A stretch of DNA of 64,000 bases from Polysphondylium violaceum (lineage: Eukaryota; Evosea; Eumycetozoa; Dictyosteliales; Dictyosteliaceae), in NCBI GenBank assembly GCA_000277445.1, contig AJWJ01000056.1, positions 1-64,000 of the forward strand, in the 5' to 3' direction. Within the stretch, counting starts at the first letter, position 1; the number at the start of each line of letters is the position of its first letter. Shown piece after piece: positions 54,414 to 64,000 of the stretch. Below the pieces are notes generated by a model. That model was given only the letters and a program-made list of their open reading frames with translations. It had not been told where the DNA came from and ran no database searches. A program made the position numbers and the translations under genes.

Positions 54414-55331
54414 AGTTTGAAAATCGTAATAGTATTGTTATACATAATAGTGCTAGTGGTAGTCATATTCATAATAGTAGTGATGGCGGTGAGTAGAAAT
54501 ACAGAGGAAAGAAATATTCTTTTGGATCCCAAAGCCATACAAAACTACAAGATGATTTATCATTCAATAATATATGCTCGATACTGTTGGATTCATTTCA
54601 TAAACTAGTTTATTAAAGCTACAGCAGTTAATTATGTTTAATAACAACATACTATCCCTCCCTCGCCATTGAATTACTATGTAATTTGACTGATCTCGGT
54701 TACAACCAGATCGAGGAGCTGTGTTGTGAAATTGGTAATTCTATCCAGTTAATAGATACAACTCGTTGCAAAAGTTTCCAACGACTATTCTAGTTACCAG
54801 TCGTATCACATAAGAATCCAAACTGTGACAATTTAATAGACTTTCTGTTGGTGTGATTTTCAGGTGTTTGTCAGTAATACCTGAGAATGGGTATTCATAC
54901 GATACTGGTCAAGATCAGGGTCAATCTTGTCTTCCTTCATCATCGTTGTAGTCTACACCGTGTAGCATAACACCAGCATTGGCGACAGCAACAACAGCAA
55001 AGATACCTTTGCCCAAAGTCAGCAAATCATTGGAATGTACCCATGGTCAACATCCCTCCGGCGGTGCTATAGAAACAAAACAGTTTTAAATGTGTCGTCG
55101 AATTCAAGGAGTATCACATTCTCAAGTTTAAGCAACACCTGTAAGAACAGCAACAAAAAGACAAGAACATTGAAATCAACATCACAATACCAATTCAGTC
55201 AATTTATTCAGCAGCCGAGGAGCGGCAATCAAGAAACAGTCCAAGAGAGTGGCACTAGTGCCAGTAGAGTGGACGCACCAACAACACCTCCCATTCGACT
55301 GAGCAATTGCTATCATACCTTCTATTTATAA
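54414..55331 (+). pseudogene. Decayed LRR-like gene
   Basis: GC is clearly higher than in the flanks. One plus-strand frame reads as protein through much of the region, but with many in-frame stops: NRNSIVIHNSASGSHIHNSS, KYRGKKYSFGSQSHTKLQDD, LSFNNICSILLDSFHKLV, ELLCNLTDLGYNQIEELCCE then IGNSIQLI, later VVEFKEYHILKFKQHL and KNIEINITIPIQSIYSAAEE. LTDLGYNQIEEL..EIGNS fits a leucine-rich repeat (LxxLxLxxNxIxxL). With about ten stops and the frame mostly held, it looks like a host gene that has decayed by substitutions for some time. The parent family beyond LRR is not recognised. Confidence 0.55.
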
Positions 55332-55478
55332 TGTGAATATGCAGTTTATAAAAATAAAAAGAAATAAAGACTTATTTTATTTTTATATAGTTTTTAGTTA
55401 ATTAAAGATTGATGACGTAATAATAAATAAATAATAGAGAAATTAATATGATGGAGTATAATGAGTAATGATAAATGT

Positions 55479-58118
55479 CTATGGTTGATAGCTAACATCT
55501 TTGACACCGTTTTGTTGTTTTAATTTATCATTTCTCTTTTTCAAATAGAAACCACCAGCAACAGATGCACCCACCAATGCCAACACTGGTAATAAAATAG
55601 TGGGTACTAACCATGTCTTACTCTTCTTTTTGGTTTCTTCATTTTCAGATGTTGTTTCAGATGAGGCTCCTGGAATTTCATATTTGAAATCAGTGTACTC
55701 GCCAACAAGTGAATCAACTTCTACTCTTAATGTTTGACTAGTGGTTGGAACTTGATCTATGCTTGCAAATGGATCAATTGAACATGTGATTAAATTAAAG
55801 TTACTCTCTTCTGCATTGGCACATACTCTATCTCCAATTGATACTTTGACTGGTGTTCCAAAACTTGTACCTTGAATTGTAATATTACCACCATTTAAAC
55901 CAACACTTGTAACTGATGAAACTGATGGCAAGTCATATGAAAATTTGAATTGAGTGGGATTTCTAATTTCTTTGTCATCCATGGTAACTGAAATGTTTTT
56001 GTTGGCACCTGTACCACTTGGAATTGTACATTGAATCTTGGAGTAGTCTTGTTTGTCAATTAAGAAAGCATTTGTACATTCATTTTCACCAATGACAACT
56101 TTATATTTGGCAAATGGTGAAAAGTATGATCCATAAATGATTAATGATCCACCTTGAGTAGTAATATTACCATGACCATTGAGAAGAGGTGTGAGATTTA
56201 AATATCCTTGATTTGATTCTTGACCACCAACAATAACTGAAATTAATCCAAGTTTAGACTCAATTGGAATATTAAATTGAATTTCAGTATGGTTAACTTT
56301 ATCAACTTTAAATTGTTTACCTTGAATGATAACTTGTAGATATTGTGCATAAATACCAAAATTCCAACCATTTACATAACCAATTGAATCACTTTGATAT
56401 ACAGATGTTATTACAGGTGGTGCAAATGTCAAAACTGGATATATTGCTGATCTATTATCAATTGTAATTGTTACATTTCTATTTATACCAACACCTTTAC
56501 CGTTTAAATCACAAACAAATGAATCACCTTTATCATTATAGTTTCTAAAGTTTGAACAAGAGAATACCATATCTGATGAATCAGTATTTGTTAATGATGC
56601 TTGATATAGATCGGCACTATTTGGTTTGTTAAAGTACAAATAATAACCATTGATAGTAATAGTTGATCCATTAGTTGATGGTTTACTGATTGATTCAATT
56701 ACTGGTGTTACATTGAATTCAAATATATTTGATAACTTGGTACCAATTTTAATTTGAACTTTACTTGCATTTGGTATTGTTTTTGGTGCTGATACTTTAA
56801 TTCTATCCATTGATGAACTAATACTAATAACAGGACATTCAAAACCATTAATCAACACCTTTGTATCCTTTATATTACCAAAACTATCACCAACAAATTC
56901 AAATTGATTATGATCTTGAGAAACACCACTTATAATTGATGGTATAAAATTAAATTTAATAGGATTACTTGGAATACCATCAATGTATACTATGGTATCA
57001 ATATTATCAGTATTACCTTGAGGTGCAATGCAAGTTAACTTTGTTCCATCTTGAACTTTGTTCACATTGGTACATTGTTTACCTCCAATGGTAACTTTAA
57101 CATCGGTTGATGATCCATTGGTGTTTGTGAAATTAATTTTAGTACCAACTAGTGTTACAATGCCACCCTTGTTTGATGTACTTGTAATTGATGATAGAAT
57201 AGATGGAACCGGTAAATTGTAAATAGATGATATACCACAAACTGATATATTTAATTTATAATATTGAGAATTTGTAAAAACATTATTAAACACTAATCTC
57301 TGATGACTAACTGATATAATTGATGTTGTTGGAATATTTGAACCACCATTAATAGATATTGTTATTTTTGATGATGTATTATAAAAATTATCACCATCGA
57401 GAGTAACTTGATTGTTGTTTACTAATGATTTGGTTATCAATGGGTTGGCATATGTCATATTCATTGACTTGCCAAAATAGTCATAAAGCAAAGAAAAACT
57501 ACCACATGATTCTGGAAAATCTATAAAAATTTCTTTAAAATCATTATATTCTACAGGCCCTGTTTTTATAGATTTGTAATTGGGGTTGAAGTTATCTCCT
57601 CTTACATAATCAACATATGTTCTATTTCCTATTCCCATCATAAAGAATTTTGAAGGAGCAATTATTCTTTCACCAGATGTTTTTGGACTTTTTACAGGAC
57701 CAAGCGACATAAGAGTGTAATCACTGATGATCTCTGTTTGATTTTGTAAAACAATGTTGTCAACCCGATCTTGGTAAGGTACGCTAAGCTTACTATATTG
57801 CCACTTTTTATAATAGTTATTGAAATCAAAAACAGAGATGTTCCCCGGATCAATACGAATGGGATCCAAAGTCACATCTACCCCATCATATCGAAAAGTA
57901 AGATTATATGGTTTGTTTGTCAAATACAAAACACCAGGCTCTTCTGATCTTGCCGCTTCTGGTGGATTGACTTTATAAGGGTAAGAATATGTGTATGTAA
58001 TATTTTTTTGTAAGTATGTGAGAATTTTTGACATAAAATTATAAAAAAACTTACACCCTTGAGAAAAAATAAATGGGAAAAATAAAAATAGAATAATAAT
58101 ATTAAATAATAATTTCAT
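55479..58118 (-). CDS. IPT/TIG-repeat type I membrane protein, 879 residues
   Basis: A signal peptide (MKLLFNIIILFLFFPFIFS) and a single membrane helix near 842-864 (WLVPTILLPVLALVGASVAG) followed by a short basic tail make it a type I surface protein. The ectodomain has about seven IPT/TIG units. Four have the typical G-G.(I/V)T(I/L).G..F signature (SNKGGIVTLVGTKINF, TNGSTITINGYYLYF, TQGGSLIIYGSYF, LNGGNITIQGTSFG), alternating with three degenerate ones (QFEFVGDSFG, GYVNGWNFG, QVTLDGDNFY). Many NxS/T sites. Related Tgr and IPT proteins in Dictyostelium act in cell adhesion and allorecognition; that role is inferred here. A partial broken copy is at 24095-24500, and a full paralogue at 58626. 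Confidence 0.85.
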   Translation of the reverse strand: MKLLFNIIILFLFFPFIFSQGCKFFYNFMSKILTYLQKNITYTYSYPYKVNPPEAARSEEPGVLYLTNKPYNLTFRYDGVDVTLDPIRIDPGNISVFDFNNYYKKWQYSKLSVPYQDRVDNIVLQNQTEIISDYTLMSLGPVKSPKTSGERIIAPSKFFMMGIGNRTYVDYVRGDNFNPNYKSIKTGPVEYNDFKEIFIDFPESCGSFSLLYDYFGKSMNMTYANPLITKSLVNNNQVTLDGDNFYNTSSKITISINGGSNIPTTSIISVSHQRLVFNNVFTNSQYYKLNISVCGISSIYNLPVPSILSSITSTSNKGGIVTLVGTKINFTNTNGSSTDVKVTIGGKQCTNVNKVQDGTKLTCIAPQGNTDNIDTIVYIDGIPSNPIKFNFIPSIISGVSQDHNQFEFVGDSFGNIKDTKVLINGFECPVISISSSMDRIKVSAPKTIPNASKVQIKIGTKLSNIFEFNVTPVIESISKPSTNGSTITINGYYLYFNKPNSADLYQASLTNTDSSDMVFSCSNFRNYNDKGDSFVCDLNGKGVGINRNVTITIDNRSAIYPVLTFAPPVITSVYQSDSIGYVNGWNFGIYAQYLQVIIQGKQFKVDKVNHTEIQFNIPIESKLGLISVIVGGQESNQGYLNLTPLLNGHGNITTQGGSLIIYGSYFSPFAKYKVVIGENECTNAFLIDKQDYSKIQCTIPSGTGANKNISVTMDDKEIRNPTQFKFSYDLPSVSSVTSVGLNGGNITIQGTSFGTPVKVSIGDRVCANAEESNFNLITCSIDPFASIDQVPTTSQTLRVEVDSLVGEYTDFKYEIPGASSETTSENEETKKKSKTWLVPTILLPVLALVGASVAGGFYLKKRNDKLKQQNGVKDVSYQP

Positions 58119-58625
58119 TATAATACTGCTATGTAACTAACTACAAAGTGATCAAAGTGTTCCTATTTAAACTTTTGAAAAAAATGTAAAAATAAATTTA
58201 AATTAAAATAAACAAAATACCAAATTTCATTTTTTTATTTTAATTAAAAAATGATATTGGGTATTTTTAGGGTGTAATTTTTAAATCTAAATTTAGAATA
58301 TTAAAATCTGATTAATTGTGATTCAATTTTTCTAATATGCTATTTTTTATTAACTTAATAGAGGGAGGTAGTCATATTTATCGTGATAAAAAGTTAAATA
58401 TAGAACTACTTATTAGTTACAATATAACTTCTTTTTTTTGGGTATTTTGGAAACTAAATATAAAGATTATTTTAAAGGATAAATACAACTCATTGATGGG
58501 AAATAATCATATTTTTGAGGATACCAATTAGGTTAATTATGAAACTATTAACTAAGAAAACCTCAATTTGTATCAAAGTTTGATATTTTTTATTTTTTGA
58601 TTCAATTAGTTACACTATTATTTTT
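58119..58625. promoter_or_regulatory. Intergenic between the two IPT/TIG genes
   Basis: Very AT-rich upstream region of the 55479 gene. A plus-strand frame near 58337-58531 (FFWVFWKLNIKIILKDK) has an ATG but no promoter context and is not called. Confidence 0.4.
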
Positions 58626-61251
58626 TTAGTTGTTAAATAATTTTCTTAATTTTTTCATCTTTTTATGTCTTTGAATTAAAATGATTGAAACGACTATACC
58701 ACATACTAAAGCCAAAAAACATGGAATTACAATTGCAGGCACTATTACTTTGATTTTAGTATCTGCAGGTGGAGGTTCTCTTTGAGATGGGTCAAAGATA
58801 AATATTTTTTCTAGAGCAACTTGACCACCAACATTAACAACAATAGTTATATTTTCATTTGGCTCTGCAATGAAATCATGAGGAAACTTTGGTAAATAGC
58901 ATGAACTTTGATTAACACTTTCTAATTTTACATTGGTACAAATCAATGGCTTATTTCTTTCATCATTGCCTTTAATACTTATATCCATAGTTTCATTATA
59001 ATTTGAACCATAAACTCTTAATATACTATTTTCATCCAATGTATAAACTAATATTGTCGGTGGTTCATATGAAAAGGTAATATTGTCTGGATTAAAATCA
59101 TAAGAATCATCGCCATCAAATTTATAAACTATAGTAAAACTATGACCACATCCTTCCTGTACTACACATGTAATTAATTTTGATCCATTTATAAATGGTG
59201 TTTGGCATACAATGTCATCTGTAATAGGATTGTTATCTACAAATGTTATATTGAAGTTACTAATTCTATCCAATAAAGAGCCATAGATTGTAACATTTCC
59301 ACCACTTGTTGGAACTCTTGAAATTGAACTAATAATTGGTCCAAATTTTAATTGATTGATTCCTTTTGTTTCTTGATTTGCAACTATAAGATTATAATAA
59401 CCACTATATAAATCTTGAGGAATAGGGAAAAGCAATTCTGTATTTGACACAACTACAATGGCTGGGGTTGTAAAATTTCTTGCAGTTTTACCACGATTAT
59501 AAGCTAATGTTAATGGCTCACCAAAATCTTCACCAATTATAACAATTGAATCCCCTCTTTGTTTAGTTGAATGAATAATTGGAGCCTTATAATGAAAAAG
59601 GAATATATCAGAAGGAAGATTGTTAATTGTTAGTTTAACAGAATAATTAGACCCAGTGCCAGGTGGAGCTTGGCAATAAAGATGAGCCCCATTCTTATTT
59701 TTTTCATCAAGGGTGTCAAATTGGCACTTGAATTGTTTATCATCAGATGACTCTAATGTAACATTTTGCTTTTTCTCATCACAATTAAATATATTTAAAT
59801 ATTTTCCAGAAACCGTAATTATTGAACCATTTGTTGTAGCCATTGAAACGTCAGTTATAATTGGTTTTATATTTACTTCCACTCTATTTGATTGAGCACC
59901 ATTTATAACAACCAAAAACCCATTACAAGCATTACTTGGTAAAAGAGTGCTTATATTTTTTTGGTTTTCGGTGACTTTATCTGGGATCTTTCGCAATCTA
60001 TCTATCTCTGATCCATTAGCAAATAGAAATGAAATATAACTTGTGGGAATTGTCGGATCGCCTAGATTTCCACCAGTGATATTAAACCATTGTTTCTCTT
60101 GCTTTAAACTTGTAATAAAGGGTTTTTCAAAGCTAACATTATTTGTACTATTGTTTATAATGTTATTAATAGTTATTATGACTGGCATAAATGGTTTATC
60201 ATTTGGACTCCTTTTAGGCATTTCGCATGTAATATTTGTTCCATCACTAGCCCAGATTGGAGAACCACAAATAGAATCTCCAATTTTAATTTCAGGTTTA
60301 TTTTTATCACCATTCAAATATGTACCCAATATTGTCAACTTTCCACCAATTGTTGGAATTGTCCCTGGATTTATTTTAGCAATAATTGGACGAAAGATTT
60401 CAGTTTTCGAACCAGCTACTCTATTTGCAATAGATAATCTAAATGTCAAGTTTTGTGGACTAAATATGTTTCTATTGAATGTAATTTTTTCGTGATCTAC
60501 TAGAATCATTTCATCTGCTGATATTATTTCTGGCTCCATATTGGGCTCTTGCAAACTGAGGTTAATAAGTTTCTTTTCATTAAAAAAATTGTTTCCTTGA
60601 ATTTCTATTTTGTTATTAGAATAGCCGATACTATCTATGGTTGGAACTTGATAGCCAAAATCCCCACAACTATTACGAGGGTTTAGTTTAATGTTACCAG
60701 CTCCGGGTGGGAATTTAAAAGATATTCTAGCTTTATTATCAAGACTGTATGTAATATTTTCATTAAAAAGTGATGTGGACATTGATGGAATTAGAAAAGA
60801 AATATTGTTCATATTATGAAAATAATATATGAAATTAACCAACTGGCCTTTAGTTGATGGTTGTTCACATTCATCAATAAATTGAAAAACTCCTGGATCA
60901 TTATAAATATCTCCCTCGCAATCTTTCATTGAAAAAGTATAGCAATGATTATGAATTATAGAAATATTAAATTCTTTTCCACATGAACCTTCCATTGGAG
61001 ATACTTCATAATTTCCAAGCGTATCATTACAATACAAACTATTATAATATTTGCCTCCAATAAAAGTTATAACTCCTAGAGCTCCATGCTTAAATTCAAA
61101 TTTCCCTATCAAATAAATCGATTTTAATATTAGATTTTTTATGGATTTTTACATTTAAAAAAAATTTACTCTCGTTTTGTGTTAAAGTTAAAGATAAAAA
61201 ATTGAACCATAAAACCAAAAAACATATGAACTTTATCTTATAAATAATCAT
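58626..61251 (-). CDS. IPT/TIG-repeat type I membrane protein, 853 residues, two exons
   Basis: Exon 1 (61170-61251) encodes the signal peptide MIIYKIKFICFLVLWFNFLS. It splices with donor GTAAAT and acceptor TTTGATAG to exon 2 (58626-61105) in phase 1. Without the first exon the protein would lack any secretion signal, so the split start is well supported. About seven IPT/TIG units follow in the same alternating order as its neighbour: TIGGKLTILGTYLN, TNGSIITVSGKYLN, TSGGNVTIYGSLLD alternate with WFNITGGNLG, SIVIIGEDFG and ILRVYGSNYN. A membrane helix near 810-832 (VIVPAIVIPCFLALVCGIVV) and a Lys-rich tail end it. Cell-surface adhesion or recognition is the likely role by family. It is a tandem paralogue of the 55479 gene, which has no such intron. 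Confidence 0.85.
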
Positions 61252-61344
61252 GGTTGTATTAATAAATTTAAATTTTATGATTTCTATTCAATTAAAACTG
61301 AAATTAAATTTTTAGTTTTTTTCATAAATTAATAATATTTTAAA
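61252..61344. promoter_or_regulatory. 93-bp divergent promoter
   Basis: Only 93 bp separate the start codons of the IPT/TIG gene (minus) and LCMT1 (plus). The stretch is almost pure A/T with short T and A runs and no G/C-rich box, so the two genes probably share their control region. Confidence 0.55.
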
Positions 61345-62707
61345 ATGAATACAAAACAAAGAGAGTCTATTATTGGAACCAATGATGATGCTGCCAGTTG
61401 CAAATTGTATGACACAACCAAACACAGATACACCCATTAACCACAATCATCAACCACTACAATTCTAATTTTAAAATAATTATTAAAAAACTCACTCACC
61501 CACTCACCCCATTCTTTATATACTTACAATCACCACTATAATAATACAATATGTAATATAGATCAGCAGTTAATCTCGGATACTACAAAGATGATTATGT
61601 TAAATATTTTGTCAAAAAGGCTATTAAAAGACCACCACTCATCAACAGAGGATTCTTTACCCGTATTCAATGCATAGAGGATCTAATTTTACAATTTTTA
61701 AACACATACCCCCAATCAGAAGCCAAGCAGATTATTAGTTTGGGGTGTGGGTTTGATACATACTATTTCAGAGAACACAAAAACCTCTCTAAATACAAAA
61801 TCACATACATCGAGGTTGATTATGATCAAGTGGTTAGAAACAAGATAAAAATAATACAACAACACCACACTGAACTTCAAAAACAACAGCATCAAACACA
61901 AGATCGCGATGGTAGTGGTAGTGGTAGTGGTAGTGGTGGGGCGAGTTCTCCACTGGCTGGTATAGATTTCAGCGATGCAGCTGTATTGCAACACCAACTT
62001 GAACACCTTGAAATCAAGTGTGCAGATTATAGACTCGGTAGCATCGATCTCACAAACATGGACACCTTTAGCATCTTTGATGCCGATCACCTTAATGTAG
62101 ATTTCAGTGTACCCACCCTCTTTCTCTCTGAATGCGTGTTGGTCTACATTCCCCCTCAATGTGGAAACAATGTTATTCAATGGGCATCTACTCATTTCAA
62201 AGAATCTTGTTTTATAACCTATGAACAAATTAAACCCAATGATGAATTTGGTTCAATGATGATTAAAAATATTGAAGTATGTTTGTTTTTTACCTTACCT
62301 ATTTATCTATATCTATACTCTATTCAATTATTCATTTATTTATTTATTTATTTACTATGATTTCAATATAGATGAAAGGATGTCCTTTATTATCAATTCA
62401 ATCATTCCCTGAAATCAAAGATCAAAAGAAAAGATATTTAGATTTAGGTTGGAATAGAGTAGAAGCATTAGACTTGAAACAAGTTCATAGTTATTTTATT
62501 AATAGAGACAGAGTTAGAGAGTATGTATATTTATTGTCACTATTGATTCACCATTCGCCATTGTATTATTATCATGTCGTTATTGTCATCATTGTTATAT
62601 TCATTCACTGTCATCATATTGATTCATTGTCATCATATTTATTTTCATTGATTTCTTGTGTGTTTAATTAAACAACCTTTGCATATTAATGTTTTTCTTT
62701 AAAAAAT

Positions 62708-62740
<33 letters not shown>

Positions 62741-62927
62741 AAATAGAATTGAAAGATTAGAAATCTTTGATGAATTTGAAGAATGGGATCTCATCCAAAG
62801 CCATTATTGCTTTGTTTTAGCAATCAAGAGTGCTTCTCAAACAATCATCGATTCTTATCATTTTGAGCAGTGTCTCTTGAATAAACCGGCGCCCACCCCA
62901 GCCACCTCTATGAAATTCTTTTCCTAA
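61345..62927 (+). CDS. lcmt1: Leucine carboxyl methyltransferase 1 (PP2A methyltransferase), 368 residues
   Basis: Exons 61345-61406, 61562-62276, 62372-62520 and 62747-62927 join in frame. The enzyme uses S-adenosylmethionine to methylate the C-terminal leucine of the PP2A catalytic subunit, in the cytosol, and so favours binding of certain B subunits. Motifs in order: TNDDAASCK, LGYYKDDYVKYFV, PPLINRGFFTRI, the SAM-binding ISLGCGFDTYYFR, EVDYDQVV, an inserted Gln and Ser-Gly repeat stretch (SGSGSGSGG), CADYR, LFLSECVLVYIPP, FITYEQIKPNDEFGSMMI, LGWNRVEALDL and EFEEWDLIQSHYCFVLAIK. Length and motif order match LCMT1 apart from the insert. Intron 3 contains a very long A tract. No paralogue nearby. 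Confidence 0.92.
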
Positions 62928-63116
62928 GCAGGTGAAGTGAGACAAACATGTTTGAAAATAAATTTCCTTTTGAAATTTTACAAAAGATATTTTGATTGAT
63001 TTGAATCGAATTGATGTTTTTTCTTTTCTTTTTCCCAAAGTTGTACCAAAAATCATAGAAAAGTTCAAATGATGGTTTAATGGGCCTCATTAAAATGTCT
63101 AACTGTTCCGTTGTTT
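62928..63116. other. Spacer after LCMT1
   Basis: No gene was seen between the LCMT1 stop and the CACGTG cluster. A minus-strand frame here is not supported by an ATG in good context or by any known motif. Confidence 0.35.
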
Positions 63117-63184
63117 CACGTGCATTATGGTTTGATGCACGTGCAAAAAAATTTTGGCACGTGCTTTCTTCAAATGAGCACGTG
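63117..63184. promoter_or_regulatory. Four phased CACGTG palindromes
   Basis: CACGTG occurs at 63117-63122, 63138-63143, 63158-63163 and 63179-63184, at 21-, 20- and 21-bp steps, each flanked by GC or TG. The spacing equals about two turns of DNA, so all sites face one side. CACGTG is the core bound by bHLH and some bZIP factors. No gene start follows closely in the window on the plus strand. Confidence 0.6.
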
Positions 63185-64000
63185 TCTGAAACTATAATTA
63201 GCATTTTGGTGATTATTAGGCGGACAATCAAAATGTGACAATTTAGTGAAATTTCGATTGGTTATTAGATAGTATATTTAATCAAAGATAGATGCTATCG
63301 AACTCTCATCTTTAGCACCTTTTGTAGTAATATGTAATATCATTCACAATACAACAATAGTAATAATAGTAATAATAGTATGATAACATTAGCACTCACA
63401 TCTCTATAGTATTAATAGCAATAGCAATTATAACACAAGTTGGTTTATTTACAAACAACATCACTAAAGTAGTAGTAAGAGGTACACTATCTACTCATAG
63501 TACATCAAGTGGTGAAATACATTTGTTATCTCTAGCAATGGTAATAATAATTGTAGTAGTAGTTGTTAATATTAGCACTCACTCACTCTCACAACACAAT
63601 AGTAATCACGAGTTAATAATAATGCAATAGTAATAATAACACCACACTATTAATAATGGTAGTAGTAATAATAGTTATATTCACAATACTAGTTGTTATG
63701 ATTATTTATATAAAATCAAAAAACAAATGTTTATAATGTCCATCAAGAGAAACATACCTATCTATTTTCCATAGTTTTTTAGAAAGTTTTTTAGATTTTA
63801 AATATATGAAAATATATCACAAACATAATAAGCGATAATAACAAGTATGTCAGCACACTAGTAATAGTAATAAGGAGTATAATAGTATCATATTAAATAC
63901 AACAATAACAACAATAATAATTATTGTCACTATCTGGAGTAATAATAGGAGTATTAGTAATACTAGTTATAGTAATGGTTAATCAACAAATAATGAATGA
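63185..64000. repeat. Low-complexity intergenic DNA with degenerate AATAGT repeats
   Basis: From about 63345 the plus strand carries many AATAATAGTAATAATAG and AGTAGTAGT words, twice preceded by ATTAGCACTCAC (63388 and 63570), which suggests an old tandem structure. No coding frame is supported. Confidence 0.45.

Noticed and set aside
58337-58531. Plus-strand frame with FFWVFWKLNIKIIL
   Set aside because: It resembles the opening of some dictyostelid repeat proteins but stands alone and lacks further evidence.
60043-60495. Plus-strand hydrophobic 150-codon frame
   Set aside because: It lies wholly antisense to the IPT/TIG gene exon and shows no motif of its own.
1-64000. tRNA, rRNA, CRISPR or transposon features
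   Set aside because: No cloverleaf-like segment, direct-repeat array, terminal repeat pair or transposase/reverse transcriptase motif was recognised by eye. A dedicated tool could still find a tRNA or a class I small RNA.

Overview
The window looks like nuclear DNA of a dictyostelid social amoeba. The evidence is strongly AT-rich DNA, long (AAT)n/(CAA)n tracts encoding poly-Asn and poly-Gln inside otherwise ordinary proteins, short AT-rich GT..AG introns of about 60-110 nt, A-rich contexts before ATG, mostly TAA stops, and gene families typical of the group (IPT/TIG surface proteins, GATA fingers, Mei2-like RRM proteins, tiny two-exon Asn-rich genes). Intergenic DNA holds many G- or C-bearing blocks (GTGTGGG, CACACCC), more than expected for D. 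discoideum, so a distant dictyostelid is more likely. That placement is inference. No prokaryotic operon structure, CRISPR array, rRNA or tRNA was recognised. I saw no clear transposon or retroelement.

Layout. 0-21 kb holds regulatory genes: a JmjC/zinc-finger/PWWP-like chromatin protein, a four-exon three-RRM protein, two GATA-finger proteins, a dual-specificity phosphatase joined to a gelsolin-like domain (MKP1-like), two related C2H2-finger proteins, a divergent cyclophilin-like gene and several tiny genes. 22-24.6 kb is sparse: small genes, one anonymous coding remnant, and a broken copy of an IPT/TIG gene whose relative lies 31 kb away.

24.7-46.1 kb is the unusual part. Seven copies of an unrecognised ~190-residue alpha-helical family (copies A-G below: A 24693, B 30383, C 32139, D 33409, E 37538, F 42111, G 45404) lie interspersed with a second unrecognised family of three (35081, 41067 and a broken copy at 39931) and a pair of small MGxxSS proteins (29306 and 43711). 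Five short related DNA modules with an inverted-repeat core occur here. Four of them sit about 400-490 bp before the start codons of family members C, D, E and G.

26.4 kb and 46.9-53.7 kb hold four Mei2-like genes whose domains are split. One has only the C-terminal Mei2 RRM; three have only RRM1-RRM2.

54.4-63 kb holds a decayed LRR-like gene, two large paralogous IPT/TIG type I membrane proteins, and leucine carboxyl methyltransferase 1 (the PP2A methylating enzyme), which shares a 93-bp divergent promoter with the second IPT/TIG gene. The right end is gene-poor and has four CACGTG palindromes spaced 20-21 bp apart.

The first 21 kb and the LCMT1 gene read as conserved core. 24-55 kb reads as a lineage-specific region shaped by local duplication, inversion and domain loss. 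Exon joins were chosen from GT..AG sites, frame and protein similarity seen by eye. No alignment or search was run.
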